From Sphingomonas arvum (GTDB lineage Bacteria; Pseudomonadota; Alphaproteobacteria; Sphingomonadales; Sphingomonadaceae): a DNA stretch of 64,000 bases. The translations under genes and the position numbers were made by a program. Location of the stretch: positions 248,001 to 312,000 of the forward strand of contig NZ_JAPDOB010000001.1 of NCBI RefSeq assembly GCF_026013565.1. Reading direction: 5' to 3'. Position 1 is the first letter of the stretch. Every line of letters starts with the position of its first letter. Below the pieces are notes generated by a model. It was not told the origin of the DNA. It saw only the letters and a program-made list of their open reading frames with translations, and ran no database searches. Of the stretch, positions 27,077 to 36,947 are shown piece by piece.

Positions 27077-28333
27077 GTGGATTTCGACCTGACCGAAAGA
27101 CAGGCCCACTTTCGCGACCGAGTACGCGACTTCATCGAAACGCACGTCCGCCCCGCTGTCCCCGGCCTCGCGGCCGAGCTCAACAGCGGCGACCGCTGGC
27201 ACCACCTCGAAGGCCTCGAACCGCTCAAGCAGCAGGCCAAGGCCGCCGGCCTGTGGAACCTGTTCATGCCGCCCGGCGGCGCGCTCAGCCACGTCGACGA
27301 AAGCTTCCAGTTTGAAGGCGAGCAGCTCACCAACCTCGAATATGCGCTGTGCGCCGAGGAGATGGGCCGCGTCGGCTTCGCGTCCGAAGTGTTCAACTGC
27401 TCCGCGCCCGACACCGGCAACATGGAAGTGCTGCACCGCTACGGCACCCGTGCGCAAAAGGACCAGTGGCTCACGCCCCTGATGCGCGGCGAGATTCGCT
27501 CCGCCTTCCTGATGACCGAGCCGGGCGTCGCCAGTTCCGACGCCACCAACATCCGCTGCGAGATCGCGCGGGACGGCGGCGACTACGTCATCAACGGCAA
27601 GAAGTGGTGGTCGTCCGGCGCCGGTGATCCGCGCTGCAAGGTCGCCATCCTGATGGGCAAGACCGACACCGAAGCCCGCAAGCACCAGCAGCAGTCGATG
27701 ATCCTGGTGCCGATGGACGCGGCCGGAATCACCGTCGAACGCTACCTCAGCGTCTATGGCTTCGACGACGCCCCTCACGGCCACATGGAGATTCGGCTGG
27801 AGAACGTCCGCGTCCCCGCCGACAACCTCCTCCTCGGCGAAGGCCGCGGCTTCGAGATCGCGCAAGGCCGCCTCGGGCCGGGCCGCATCCATCACTGCAT
27901 GCGCACCATCGGCGCGGCCGAGGAAGCGCTGAAGCTCATGGTCCAGCGCCTCAACAGCCGCGTCGCATTCGGCAAGCGCATCGGCGAACACAGCATCTGG
28001 GAACAGCGCGTCGCCGAGGCCCGGATCGAGATCGATTGCTCGCGCCTCCTCTGCCTCAAGGCGGCCGACCTGATGGACAAGGCCGGCAACAAGGCCGCCA
28101 AGGCCGAGATCGCCATGATCAAGGTCAAGGCGCCCCGCATGGCGCTCCAGATCATCGACGACGCGGTTCAGGCCTACGGCGGCGCCGGCGTCAGCCAGGA
28201 TACGCCGCTTGCCCACATGTGGGCCGGCATCCGCACCCTGCGCTTGGCCGACGGCCCCGACGAGGTCCACAACCGCTCGATCGCGCAGATCGAATACGGC
28301 AAGCACGCCTCCATCGACCCGCAGGTGCCGTGA
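27077..28333 (+). CDS. Acyl-CoA dehydrogenase (FadE-like)
   Basis: A 418-residue dehydrogenase of the long N-terminus type. It has '[20 protein letters not shown]' and '[16 protein letters not shown]' in the FAD region, '[26 protein letters not shown]', and the C-terminal '[32 protein letters not shown]'. GTG start with AGGAGG just upstream. First gene of a forward four-gene beta-oxidation operon (ACAD, two SDRs, hydratase/dehydrogenase); a long palindromic repeat separates it from the next gene. Confidence 0.9.
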   Translation: MDFDLTERQAHFRDRVRDFIETHVRPAVPGLAAELNSGDRWHHLEGLEPLKQQAKAAGLWNLFMPPGGALSHVDESFQFEGEQLTNLEYALCAEEMGRVGFASEVFNCSAPDTGNMEVLHRYGTRAQKDQWLTPLMRGEIRSAFLMTEPGVASSDATNIRCEIARDGGDYVINGKKWWSSGAGDPRCKVAILMGKTDTEARKHQQQSMILVPMDAAGITVERYLSVYGFDDAPHGHMEIRLENVRVPADNLLLGEGRGFEIAQGRLGPGRIHHCMRTIGAAEEALKLMVQRLNSRVAFGKRIGEHSIWEQRVAEARIEIDCSRLLCLKAADLMDKAGNKAAKAEIAMIKVKAPRMALQIIDDAVQAYGGAGVSQDTPLAHMWAGIRTLRLADGPDEVHNRSIAQIEYGKHASIDPQVP

Positions 28334-28351
28334 TCTTCTCAGCGGACCTGT

Positions 28352-28432
28352 CGCTCGTCCTGAGCGGAGGTCCGGAGGACCGTAGTCGAAGGGCGCCCTT
28401 CGACTTCGCTTCGCTCCGCTCAAGACGAGCGA
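28352..28432. repeat. 81-nt imperfect palindromic intergenic repeat
   Basis: The outer arms CGCTCGTCCTGAGCGG and CCGCTCAAGACGAGCG match at 15 of 16 positions. In the middle, 28385-28404 is a perfect 20-bp palindrome built on GTCGAAGGGC. Such CCTGAGC/GTCGAAGGGC palindromes are common interspersed elements in sphingomonad genomes. Here it lies inside an operon and would fold in the mRNA just before the SDR ribosome binding site. Confidence 0.75.
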
Positions 28433-28447
28433 GATAGGAGACCCAAG

Positions 28448-29224
28448 TTGAACTCTCTTTTCGATCTCACGGCCAAGACCGCCATCGTCACCGGCTCCTC
28501 CCGCGGCATCGGCCGGGCCATCGCCGAGGAACTCGCCGCCCACGGGGCCAACGTCGTCATCTCCAGTCGCAAGCAGGACGCCTGCGAGGAAGTCGCGAAC
28601 GAGATCAACGCTCGCGGCGCTGGCAAGGCGATTGCGGTCGCCGCATCCATCTCCGACAAGCACGCGCTCCAGCACCTGGTCGACGAGACCCGCCGTCAGC
28701 TCGGCCGCATCGACGTCCTCGTCTGCAACGCCGCCTCCAACCCATACTTCGGGCCGATGGCCGGCATCACCGACGACCAGTTCCGCAAGATCATGGACAA
28801 CAACGTGCTGTCCAACCACTGGCTGACCAGCATGGTCGCGCCGGAGATGGTGGAGCGCGGCGAGGGCTCGATCGTGGTCGTGTCGTCGGTCGGCGGCCTG
28901 ACCAGCTCGACCGTCATCGGCGCCTACAACATCTCCAAGGCCGCCGACCTGCAGCTGGTCCGCAACCTCGCCGCCGAGTTCGGGCCCAGCGGCGTGCGGG
29001 TCAACGCCATCGCTCCTGGCCTGGTCCGCACCGACTTCGCGCGCGCCTTGTGGGAGAATCCCGACATCCTCAAGCGCGTGACCTCCATTGCCGCCCTGAA
29101 GCGCATCGGCGAACCGCGCGAGATCGCCGGCGCCGCCGTATTCCTCGCAAGCTCGGCGGGCAGCTTCGTGACCGGCCAGACTCTGGTCGTGGACGGCGGC
29201 TCGACCTTCGGCGCCGGGTTCTAA
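28448..29224 (+). CDS. Short-chain dehydrogenase/reductase (beta-oxidation operon)
   Basis: Classical SDR of 258 residues. The cofactor loop [10 protein letters not shown] (about 16-25) and '[11 protein letters not shown]' precede the catalytic region with Ser (VVSSVGG) and the YNISK-type Tyr-Lys pair, then '[16 protein letters not shown]' and '[11 protein letters not shown]'. TTG start with AGGAG eight nt upstream. Substrate unknown; probably an oxidised acyl intermediate given neighbours. Confidence 0.88.
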   Translation: MNSLFDLTAKTAIVTGSSRGIGRAIAEELAAHGANVVISSRKQDACEEVANEINARGAGKAIAVAASISDKHALQHLVDETRRQLGRIDVLVCNAASNPYFGPMAGITDDQFRKIMDNNVLSNHWLTSMVAPEMVERGEGSIVVVSSVGGLTSSTVIGAYNISKAADLQLVRNLAAEFGPSGVRVNAIAPGLVRTDFARALWENPDILKRVTSIAALKRIGEPREIAGAAVFLASSAGSFVTGQTLVVDGGSTFGAGF

Positions 29225-29226
29225 CC

Positions 29227-30006
29227 GTGAGCGTGGAGCCCGAGAACCGCCACCACCCGCGCCTCGAGGGCAAGGTCATCATCGTCACCGGCGCCGGTTC
29301 CGGCATCGGCAAGGCGACGACCGAGCTGTTCCAGCAGCATGGCGCCACGGTCATCGCGGCGGACCTGACGGGCGCCGACCACCGGGCCGATGCGGGCAAC
29401 GAAGAGGATATCGTCCGCCTCGTCTCCATGGCCCGGGAACAGCATGGCGCCCTGCATGGCTTCTTTGCTAATGCCGGCATTTCGGGCGGCCTTGCCTCGA
29501 TCTTCGAGCAGACCGTCGAGGACTGGCAGGAGATCCTCCGCGTCAACCTGATCGGCCCTTTCCTAGCCATCAAGCACGCTGCGCCGGTCATCAAGGAACA
29601 GGGCGCGGGCTCCATCATCTGCACCGCGAGCGTCGCGGGACTGCGCTCCGGCGCCGGCGGCCCCGCCTATTCGGCGTCAAAGGCCGGGGTCATCAGCCTC
29701 GTTAAGACGGCCGCGCAGCAGCTCGCCGGCTCCAACGTCCGCGTCAACGCCATCTGCCCCGGCCTCATCGAGACCGGCATGACCGAGTTCGTCTACGAAC
29801 GCGCCCGCGCCAAGGGGCAGGAGGACCGCCTCGGCCACCTCAACCCCCTGCGCCGCGGCGGCGTGCCCCGCGAGATCGCGCAAGCGGCGCTGTTCCTCGC
29901 CTCGGACGAGAGCAGCTACGTCAACGGCCATGCGCTGGTGGTGGACGGCGGCCTGTCCTCGTCCCACCCGTTCAATCGCCAGGACTACGGCCGCACGGCC
30001 ATCTAA
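29227..30006 (+). CDS. Short-chain dehydrogenase/reductase
   Basis: Second SDR, 259 residues. [11 protein letters not shown] forms the NAD(P) loop, then NAGISGG, Ser in [13 protein letters not shown] for Tyr-Lys, '[17 protein letters not shown]' and '[11 protein letters not shown]'. GTG at 29227, two nt after the previous stop, is the natural start; an earlier in-frame start inside the previous gene is rejected. The N-terminal '[16 protein letters not shown]' suits a soluble enzyme. Confidence 0.88.
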   Translation: MSVEPENRHHPRLEGKVIIVTGAGSGIGKATTELFQQHGATVIAADLTGADHRADAGNEEDIVRLVSMAREQHGALHGFFANAGISGGLASIFEQTVEDWQEILRVNLIGPFLAIKHAAPVIKEQGAGSIICTASVAGLRSGAGGPAYSASKAGVISLVKTAAQQLAGSNVRVNAICPGLIETGMTEFVYERARAKGQEDRLGHLNPLRRGGVPREIAQAALFLASDESSYVNGHALVVDGGLSSSHPFNRQDYGRTAI

Positions 30007-30021
30007 CGCACGGAGACACTA

Positions 30022-32079
30022 GTGACCTCGCCCATCAGCACGCAGAAGCACGGCCACGTCCTCATCGTCACCTCGAACAACCCGCCGGTGAACGCGCTCG
30101 GTGCTGCCGTGCGCCAGGGGCTCGTCGCCGCGATCGAGGAAGCGGAGGCTGCCAATGACGTCGCGGCGGTGGTCATCCGCTGCGAAGGCCAGACCTTCTT
30201 CGCCGGCGCCGACATCACCGAATTCGGCAAGCCGCCGGTCATGCCGTGGCTGCCCGAGGTCGTCGACCGGATCGAGAACTGCTCCAAGCCGGTGGTCGCC
30301 GCAATTCATGGTACTGCGCTCGGCGGTGGGCTCGAGGTAGCGCTGGGCTGTCATTACCGTGTGGCGGTGCCGACGGCCAAGCTCGGCGTCCCCGAAGTGA
30401 AGCTCGGCCTGCTGCCGGGCGCGGGTGGCACCCAGCGCCTGCCACGTGTCGCCGGCGTCGAGAAAGCGCTGCAGATGACCACAAGCGGCACTCCGATCGG
30501 CGCCCAGGAAGCCTGCGATGCCGGCGTGGTCGATCGGATCATCGAAGGCGACTTGCTGCAGCACGCGGTTGCCTACGCCACTGAGGTTGCGCAGGTCCGT
30601 CCCCTGCCCAAGACAAGCGAGCGGCAGGACAAGGTGGAGAACGTCGACCCATCCGTGTTCGATCAGTTCATCCAGGCCAACGCCCGCACCTTCAAGGGCT
30701 TCGAAGCGCCCATGAAGAACCTCGAAGCGGTTCGCGTCGCCACCCAGAAGCCCTACTCGGAAGGCGTGCTCGAAGAGCGCAAGCTGTTCATGGAACTGAT
30801 GAGCGGCACCCAGGCCAAGGCCCAGCAGTATTTTTTCTTCGCCGAGCGCAAGGCAGCCAAGATCGAGGGCGTCGCCGACGACGTGAAGCCCCGCGAAATC
30901 CGTAAGGTCGGCGTGATCGGCGCCGGCACCATGGGGGGCGGCATTTCGATGAACTTCCTGTCGGCCGGCATCCCCGTCACCATCGTCGAAATGGCGCAGG
31001 ACGCGCTCGACCGCGGCACCGGCGTGATGCTCAAGAACTACCAGGCGAGCGCAAAGAAGGGCCGCTTTACCGAAGCTCAGGTCGGCGAGTTCATGGGCCG
31101 GCTCAACCCGACCCTCAACTTCGACGACCTCGCCGACTGCGACCTCATCATCGAGGCGGTGTTCGAGCAGATGGAGATCAAGCAGGAGATCTTCGGCCGC
31201 TTGGACAAGATCGCCAAGCCGGGCGCCATCCTCGCCAGCAACACCAGCTACCTCAACATCGACGAGATCGCCGCCGCGACCTCGCGGCCGCAGGACGTGG
31301 TCGGACTGCACTTCTTCTCGCCCGCCAACGTGATGAAGCTGCTGGAAGTGGTGCGCGGCGCGAAGACTGCGGACGACGTGCTGGTCACCGCCATGGCGCT
31401 GGCCAAGAAGATCAAGAAAGTCGCGGTGGTGGCGGGCGTCTGCTACGGCTTCATCGGCAATCGCATGCTCATCCCGCGCCAGATGGAAGCGACCAAGCTC
31501 CTGCTCGAAGGCGCCACCCCGGCGCAGATCGACAAGGTCCATACCGACTTCGGCATGCCGATGGGGCCGTTCCAGATGGCCGATCTCGCCGGCGTCGACA
31601 TCGGCTGGCACCGCGATCCGACCCGCATCGAGAACATCCGCGACGCCCTCTGCGCGCAGGACCGCTGGGGTCAGAAGAAGGGCGCGGGCTTCTACGACTA
31701 CGACGAGAAGCGCCGTCCGTCGCCGTCGCCCAAGGTGCAGGAGATCATCGAGGACTTCCGCGGGAAAGCCGGCGTGCAGGCGCGCGAGATCAGCGACCAG
31801 GAGATCGTCGAGCGGACGCTCTACACGATGGTCAATGAGGGCGCGAAGATCCTGGAGGAGGGCATGGCTCAGCGCGCGTCCGACGTGGATGTGGTCTGGA
31901 TCTACGGCTACGGCTGGCCGGTCTATCGTGGCGGTCCGATGCACTGGGCTGACAGTGAAGGTCTGCCGAAGATCGTCGAAGGCCTACGCCGCCAGGAAGA
32001 GCGGATGGGCAAGGACTTCAGCTTCTCCCAGCTCCTGCTCGACAAGGCAGAGCGCGGCGAGAAGTTCACCGGGCGCTAG
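30022..32079 (+). CDS. Bifunctional enoyl-CoA hydratase / 3-hydroxyacyl-CoA dehydrogenase
   Basis: A 685-residue fusion of a crotonase domain (about 10-200: [17 protein letters not shown], '[20 protein letters not shown]', '[16 protein letters not shown]') and an NAD-binding 3-hydroxyacyl-CoA dehydrogenase (about 295-680: [28 protein letters not shown]). It catalyses the second and third steps of beta-oxidation. GTG start. A thiolase for the last step is not in this cluster. The 3' end overlaps the convergent MFS gene by 14 nt. Confidence 0.93.
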   Translation: MTSPISTQKHGHVLIVTSNNPPVNALGAAVRQGLVAAIEEAEAANDVAAVVIRCEGQTFFAGADITEFGKPPVMPWLPEVVDRIENCSKPVVAAIHGTALGGGLEVALGCHYRVAVPTAKLGVPEVKLGLLPGAGGTQRLPRVAGVEKALQMTTSGTPIGAQEACDAGVVDRIIEGDLLQHAVAYATEVAQVRPLPKTSERQDKVENVDPSVFDQFIQANARTFKGFEAPMKNLEAVRVATQKPYSEGVLEERKLFMELMSGTQAKAQQYFFFAERKAAKIEGVADDVKPREIRKVGVIGAGTMGGGISMNFLSAGIPVTIVEMAQDALDRGTGVMLKNYQASAKKGRFTEAQVGEFMGRLNPTLNFDDLADCDLIIEAVFEQMEIKQEIFGRLDKIAKPGAILASNTSYLNIDEIAAATSRPQDVVGLHFFSPANVMKLLEVVRGAKTADDVLVTAMALAKKIKKVAVVAGVCYGFIGNRMLIPRQMEATKLLLEGATPAQIDKVHTDFGMPMGPFQMADLAGVDIGWHRDPTRIENIRDALCAQDRWGQKKGAGFYDYDEKRRPSPSPKVQEIIEDFRGKAGVQAREISDQEIVERTLYTMVNEGAKILEEGMAQRASDVDVVWIYGYGWPVYRGGPMHWADSEGLPKIVEGLRRQEERMGKDFSFSQLLLDKAERGEKFTGR

Positions 32080-33265
32080 GCGTTCGGGCGCGCAGTGTCG
32101 GCAACAGCAGCGCCGACACTGCCGCGACGCCGGCGCTGGCGATGAAGGTCGCGGCGGGACCCTGCACCTCCCACAGCCACCCCGCCGCCAGGCTCGCCAG
32201 CAGCGCGGCAACGCCCGTGGCGAAGTGGAACAGTCCAAAGGTGGTCGCCCGCAGCCGCTCCGGCGCCGCATCGGCGATCAGCCGGGCGAACAGCCCCTGC
32301 GTCAGCGCCATGTGCCCACCCCACAGCGCCACGCCGACCGCGGCCGTTATCAGCCCGCCGCCGAACGCCAGCACCAGGTCGCCGGCTACCAGCATGGCGA
32401 TCCCGCCAGCCAGGATCAGCCGCGGATCACGTCGGTCGCTCAGCGCTCCCGCTGGGTAGCTCAGCAGCAGGTAGGCCAGGTTGAACAGCACCAGCGTCAG
32501 CGGAGCCAGTGTCGGCGACAGTCCCGCATCGGCGCCCTTGAGGATCAGGAAGCTCTCCGAGCAGCGCGCCAGCGTGAAGACGAACGCAACCGCGATGATC
32601 AGCCGGCACGACCGATCGACCTGCCGGAACCCGTGCAGCAGCGCCTGCGGCTTGCCCGTGGCCGCGTGCCGCGCAGGCTCCCGCAACGCCAGCCAGGCCA
32701 GGGTCACGCTCGCAATGCCGGGGATCACCGCCATCCAGAACACCGCCCGGATATTCTGCGCCAGCGCCCACATCAGCGCTACGGCGGCGAGCGGCGCCAG
32801 AAAGGCGCCCATGGTGTCGAGGCTCTGCCGCAGCCCATAGGCAGCACCCCGGATCTCCGGCGCCGTCTCGTCCGCCAGCATCGCATCCCGCGGCGCGCCG
32901 CGGATGCCCTTGGCGGTGCGATCGACCAGGCGCGCGCCGAGCACGGTCAGCGGGCTGCCGGCCAGCGCGAACAGCGGCTTGGTCGCCGCTGCCAGCCCGT
33001 ACCCCAGCAGGATCCACGGCTTACGCCGCTGATTGCGGTCGCTGAGCCGCCCCGACGCCAGCTTGGCGAAGCTCGCCGTCGCCTCCGCCACCCCGTCGAT
33101 GGCGCCGAGCACCGCCACCGACGCGCCCAGTGTGACAGTGATGAACAAGGGCAGCAGCGCGTGGATGATCTCGCTCGACAGGTCCATCAGCAGGCTGACG
33201 AAACCGAGCACCCACACGGTGCGGGGAAGGGCGGCGCGCGACACGGCCCGTCTTAACCGCCGCAT
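32066..33265 (-). CDS. MFS transporter
   Basis: A 399-residue major facilitator protein with about 12 predicted helices. The loop motif between helices 2 and 3 reads '[19 protein letters not shown]', and a second appears as '[16 protein letters not shown]'. '[21 protein letters not shown]' is typical of a drug/unknown-substrate MFS group. Substrate cannot be read from sequence. Confidence 0.85.
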   Translation of the reverse strand: MRRLRRAVSRAALPRTVWVLGFVSLLMDLSSEIIHALLPLFITVTLGASVAVLGAIDGVAEATASFAKLASGRLSDRNQRRKPWILLGYGLAAATKPLFALAGSPLTVLGARLVDRTAKGIRGAPRDAMLADETAPEIRGAAYGLRQSLDTMGAFLAPLAAVALMWALAQNIRAVFWMAVIPGIASVTLAWLALREPARHAATGKPQALLHGFRQVDRSCRLIIAVAFVFTLARCSESFLILKGADAGLSPTLAPLTLVLFNLAYLLLSYPAGALSDRRDPRLILAGGIAMLVAGDLVLAFGGGLITAAVGVALWGGHMALTQGLFARLIADAAPERLRATTFGLFHFATGVAALLASLAAGWLWEVQGPAATFIASAGVAAVSALLLPTLRARTPSAR

Positions 33266-33283
33266 TACAGCGGCGCTACGACT

Positions 33284-33796
33284 TCAGTGCGCCTCGCCGG
33301 TGATCCATTGCCCCAGACGCTGGGTGAGCGACCGGCGCGGCGCGGGCACGAACACGGTCTGCTCAGGGGCGGCGACCGGCTCCGCGGCCGTCTGGTAGAA
33401 GGTGAGGTTCTGCGGCATGCGCGGACGCAGGGTTTCACGACCACGCATCAGGTCCTCGGCCATCCCCAGCGCCCGGTGAACGTCATTGCCGGTGAACGGC
33501 TTCAACAGGCAGCCAAGCGCCAAGTCCGGCATCGGAAAGCTGGGCGCCTTGCCGCTGACGAACAGGCAGGGGACGCCATCATCGTTCAGCCGCGCCGCGA
33601 CGGAAAAGCCGGTGCTGCCACGCGCGAGGTGCAGGTCGACCAGCGCCAGATCCGGCCGCTCACGGGCGGCGATGTCCAGCGCACCTGCGGCATCGTCGGC
33701 CAGCCCGACCACCCGGTAGCGCGGATTGTCTTCGACCAGATATTGCAGGGTCGCCGCCAGTTGGCTGTCATCTTCCACGATCAGAATCTTCAGCAT
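33284..33796 (-). CDS. Single-domain response regulator
   Basis: A receiver domain (about 1-120) with the acidic pair VEDD (8-11), phosphoacceptor Asp in LALVDLHL, a Ser in the switch position (FVSGKA) and Lys in LLKPF. A 50-residue tail has no known output domain. ATG 33796 has GGGGGTGAG upstream; a longer frame from 33856 is rejected. No histidine kinase is adjacent, so the partner is unknown. Confidence 0.85.
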   Translation of the reverse strand: MLKILIVEDDSQLAATLQYLVEDNPRYRVVGLADDAAGALDIAARERPDLALVDLHLARGSTGFSVAARLNDDGVPCLFVSGKAPSFPMPDLALGCLLKPFTGNDVHRALGMAEDLMRGRETLRPRMPQNLTFYQTAAEPVAAPEQTVFVPAPRRSLTQRLGQWITGEAH

Positions 33797-33926
33797 CTCA
33801 CCCCCCGGTGGCGCATGTCTGTGGATAAGGTTGCGGATAAAGACGGGGATGAACATGGCCCCGACGCACGTTATCGCCGAGCAGAGTCAGTGCAGCGCCG
33901 GAACGAGCTCCGCCGGCGCGAACAAG

Positions 33927-33961
33927 AAAGGGGCCCACCCGCCTGGCGGATGAGCCCTTTC
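33927..33961 (-). terminator. Intrinsic terminator downstream of the SleB gene
   Basis: On the reverse strand the stem GGGCTCATCCGCC / GCGGGTGGGCCC (with G-U pairs), closed by a 2-nt loop, is followed by TTTCTTGTT. Confidence 0.7.
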
Positions 33962-33979
33962 GAAATCAAACCCGCGAAC

Positions 33980-34687
33980 TCAGGCGCGGTAGAAGATGTG
34001 CGCGCCGATCTTCTCGACCTTGCTCAGCCGCCGGCCCCAACCGGGCGCGACATAGTCGGCATGGTACCATAGGACGTCGTCCGGCAGCGCGTCGGCAAGG
34101 CGCTGTTTGGCGATGCGCGCGATCGCCTGGGCATAGCTCCAGGACGCGCTCTGCGTATTGATGCGCGGGAACTGGCCGCCGCGAACGAAGCTGAACTGCC
34201 AGGGCTGCTTGACCACGCCGCAATAGCTCGTCGGATATTTTCCCGACGCCGCTCGGTTCATCACCACTTCCGCGACTGCCAGCTGACCGTCGAACGGCTC
34301 ACCACGAGCCTCGAAGTAGACGGCGGTGGCGACGCAGTTGGCTTCCTCGTCGAGCGCGGCGCCCGTCATGTTGGCCCAGACCAGCGGCCATAGCCCGGCA
34401 TGGGTTACCGCCGGACGGACCGCAACCGCTCCTGCCGGAGCAGTGGTGGCGCCGGAGACCGGGCGAGGAGTGGTCGACAGGATGGCCGCGCGGGCGGACG
34501 GCAGCGTCACGCTGACGCTGGTTGCCGGTGTCGCGATCGTGGTCGCCTGGGTAGCCGGGAGTGATGAGATGGTCGGTGTGGCCGCCATGGTGGCGACCTG
34601 GGCGGCGGCGGGCGAAGCGCTGCCGATGGCAAGGATGCACGCAGCCGCAATGACCGACGCACCGCCGGCCCCAAAGAAACGGGTCAT
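33980..34687 (-). CDS. SleB-type cell-wall hydrolase
   Basis: A 235-residue exported protein. A signal peptide lies at about 1-30, then a Thr/Pro/Ala-rich linker, then the Hydrolase_2 (SleB) domain from about residue 115 ('NCVATAVYFEARGEPFDGQLAVAEVVMNRA', 'YCGVVKQPWQFSFV'). The catalytic Glu is in YFEARGE. Such proteins are peptidoglycan lytic enzymes; in non-sporulating alphaproteobacteria a role in wall remodelling is assumed. ATG 34687 places the signal peptide properly. Confidence 0.88.
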   Translation of the reverse strand: MTRFFGAGGASVIAAACILAIGSASPAAAQVATMAATPTISSLPATQATTIATPATSVSVTLPSARAAILSTTPRPVSGATTAPAGAVAVRPAVTHAGLWPLVWANMTGAALDEEANCVATAVYFEARGEPFDGQLAVAEVVMNRAASGKYPTSYCGVVKQPWQFSFVRGGQFPRINTQSASWSYAQAIARIAKQRLADALPDDVLWYHADYVAPGWGRRLSKVEKIGAHIFYRA

Positions 34688-34938
34688 TCTATCTCGTAAC
34701 CTGGCGGCCGGGTCGGGTCCGTACGGCAGCGCTCGTATGGCGCTGAAAGGGACCACTCACCGTCCGACTTGCCCTGGAGCGCCGGAAACGCCGGCCGGCT
34801 CCTCGCTCTCGAAATCAGTAGCGTCTAGATACTGATGGTTGACGCCCGCTCAACCATTTCGCGTTGAACCGAGCCAGCGTGCCGATGAGCGGCAGGAACA
34901 TTTCCCATTGCGGGACAGGTATTTGGACGAGGCGAAAG

Positions 34939-34979
34939 GCTGGAGCGATGAGCCGTGAAACAAGCTCGAACGCTCCAGC
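34939..34979. other. Inverted repeat downstream of typA
   Basis: The perfect 9-bp arms GCTGGAGCG / CGCTCCAGC enclose a 23-nt loop just after the typA stop. It may be part of the typA terminator, although the following CTTTCGCC is a poor U-tract. The rest of the 300-nt gap 34688-34987 shows no gene. Confidence 0.45.
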
Positions 34980-34987
34980 GAATCGGT

Positions 34988-36805
34988 TCAGGCCGCTTCG
35001 GCCTTGCGCGACGCGCGCTTGCGCTCGTGCGGATCGAGATAGCGCTTGCGGATGCGGATCACCTTGGGCGTGACCTCCACCAGCTCGTCGTCCTGAATAT
35101 AGGCGATGGCCTGTTCCAGCGTCATGCGGCGCGGCGGCGTCAGGCGGATGCCCTCGTCCTTGCCCGATGCACGGAAGTTGGTCAGCTGCTTGGACTTGAG
35201 CGGGTTCACCTCAAGGTCCTGCGGCTTCGCATTTTCGCCGATCACCATGCCTTCGTAGAGCATGTCGCCGGGCGAGATGAACAAGACGCCGCGCTCTTCC
35301 AGCATGTTGAGCGAGTAGGCCACGGCTGCGCCGGTCTCCATCGAGATCAGGACGCCGTTCTGCCGCCCGGTGATCGGGCCCTTGTACGGCCCGTACTTCT
35401 CGAACAGCCGGTTCATGATACCGGTACCGCGCGTATCCGACAGGAACTCACCATGATAGCCGATCAGGCCGCGCGACGGAGCCGAGAAGGTCACCCGGGT
35501 CTTGCCACCGCCCGACGGACGCATGTCGGTCATCTCCGCCTTGCGCATGGCCATTTTCTCGACAACCGTGCCGGCGAACTCGTCGTCGACGTCGATCACC
35601 ACCGTCTCGTACGGCTCCTCGCGGCCGTTCGGGCCCTCGCGGAACAGCACGCGCGGGCGGCTGATGCCCAGCTCGAAGCCTTCACGGCGCAGGGTCTCGA
35701 TCACCACGCCCAGCTGGAGCTCGCCGCGGCCGGCCACTTCGAAGGCCTCGCCGCCTGGGGTTTCGGTTACGCGGATCGCGACGTTGCCCTCGGCCTCGCG
35801 CTCGAGTCGCTCGCGAATTACGCGGCTCTGCACCTTGTCGCCATCCTTGCCGGCGAAGGGGCTGTCATTGACCGCGAACGTCATGCTCAGCGTCGGCGGA
35901 TCGATCTCGCGCGCATGAAGCGGCTCGGTGATCTGAGGCGTGCCGATGGTGTTCGACACGGTCGCCTTCATCAGGCCCGCGATTGCGACGATGTCACCCG
36001 CACCGGCAGTTTCGACCGGCACCCGCTCCAGCCCTTGGAAGGCGAAAAGCTTGGTGACGCGGCCGTCCTCGACCGTCTTGCCGTTGACGTCCACTGCGCG
36101 GATGGGATCGTTGATGTTGAGCGTGCCGCTCTCGATCCGACCAGTCAGGATGCGGCCGAGGAAGTTGTCGCGATCCAGCAGCGTCGCCAGCATCTTGAAC
36201 TCACCGCCACGATCCAGCGCCGGGGCCGGAACATGGTCCACGATTTTCTGGAAGAGCGGGGTCAGGTCGCCCTCGCGCACCGTGTCCTCGGCCCCCGCAT
36301 AACCGGCCCGGCCCGAGGCGTAGAGCACCGGGAAGTCCAGCTGCTCGTCGTTCGCCTCAAGGTTGAGGAAGAGCTCGAACACCTCGTCCAGCACCTCGGC
36401 CGGGCGCGCGTCGGGACGGTCGATCTTGTTGACGACCACGATCGGCTTCAGGCCGAGGCTCAGCGCCTTGCCGGTGACGAACTTGGTCTGCGGCATCGGT
36501 CCTTCAGCGGAGTCCACCAGCAGGATCACGCCGTCGACCATCGACAGAATGCGCTCCACCTCTGCGCCGAAGTCGGCGTGGCCCGGCGTGTCGACGATGT
36601 TGATGTGCGTGCCGTTCCATTCGACCGAGGTGCACTTGGCCAGAATGGTGATCCCGCGCTCCTTTTCGAGATCGTTGGAGTCCATCGCCCGCTCTTCGAC
36701 GCGCTGATTGTCGCGGAAGGTGCCGGACTGGCGGAACAGCTGGTCGACGAGGGTCGTCTTGCCGTGATCGACGTGGGCGATGATCGCCACGTTGCGGAGG
36801 GTCAT
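34988..36805 (-). CDS. typA: TypA/BipA translational GTPase
   Basis: Ribosome-associated GTPase of the EF-G family that aids 50S assembly and stress adaptation. The 605-residue protein has the P-loop in AHVDHGKTTLVDQL (about 9-22), switch II DTPGHADFG, NKIDRPDA and the BipA-specific C-terminal domain ('GDMLYEGMVIGENAKPQDLEVNPLKSKQLTNFR', in pieces). ATG 36805 has AGGAAA upstream; an upstream in-frame ATG at 36865 is not conserved-looking. Confidence 0.95.
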   Translation of the reverse strand: MTLRNVAIIAHVDHGKTTLVDQLFRQSGTFRDNQRVEERAMDSNDLEKERGITILAKCTSVEWNGTHINIVDTPGHADFGAEVERILSMVDGVILLVDSAEGPMPQTKFVTGKALSLGLKPIVVVNKIDRPDARPAEVLDEVFELFLNLEANDEQLDFPVLYASGRAGYAGAEDTVREGDLTPLFQKIVDHVPAPALDRGGEFKMLATLLDRDNFLGRILTGRIESGTLNINDPIRAVDVNGKTVEDGRVTKLFAFQGLERVPVETAGAGDIVAIAGLMKATVSNTIGTPQITEPLHAREIDPPTLSMTFAVNDSPFAGKDGDKVQSRVIRERLEREAEGNVAIRVTETPGGEAFEVAGRGELQLGVVIETLRREGFELGISRPRVLFREGPNGREEPYETVVIDVDDEFAGTVVEKMAMRKAEMTDMRPSGGGKTRVTFSAPSRGLIGYHGEFLSDTRGTGIMNRLFEKYGPYKGPITGRQNGVLISMETGAAVAYSLNMLEERGVLFISPGDMLYEGMVIGENAKPQDLEVNPLKSKQLTNFRASGKDEGIRLTPPRRMTLEQAIAYIQDDELVEVTPKVIRIRKRYLDPHERKRASRKAEAA

Positions 36806-36947
36806 GCAGATTTCCTTGGGAAAAGTTGCGCGGCCCATAGCCGAACTGCTGCAGCGCAGCAACACGCCCGGGGAGGCCGTTTCGGACCCGAACGGGCAAT
36901 AACGCGTTTATCGCCCAAGCTCCTGCAGCAAACCGAGAACAAGAACC

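Noticed and set aside
27005-28819. Reverse-strand open frame of 604 codons
   Set aside because: Antisense to an acyl-CoA dehydrogenase and SDR; it crosses the palindromic repeat and has no family features.
30019-31944. Reverse-strand open frame of 641 codons
   Set aside because: Antisense to the hydratase/dehydrogenase gene; no recognisable domain.
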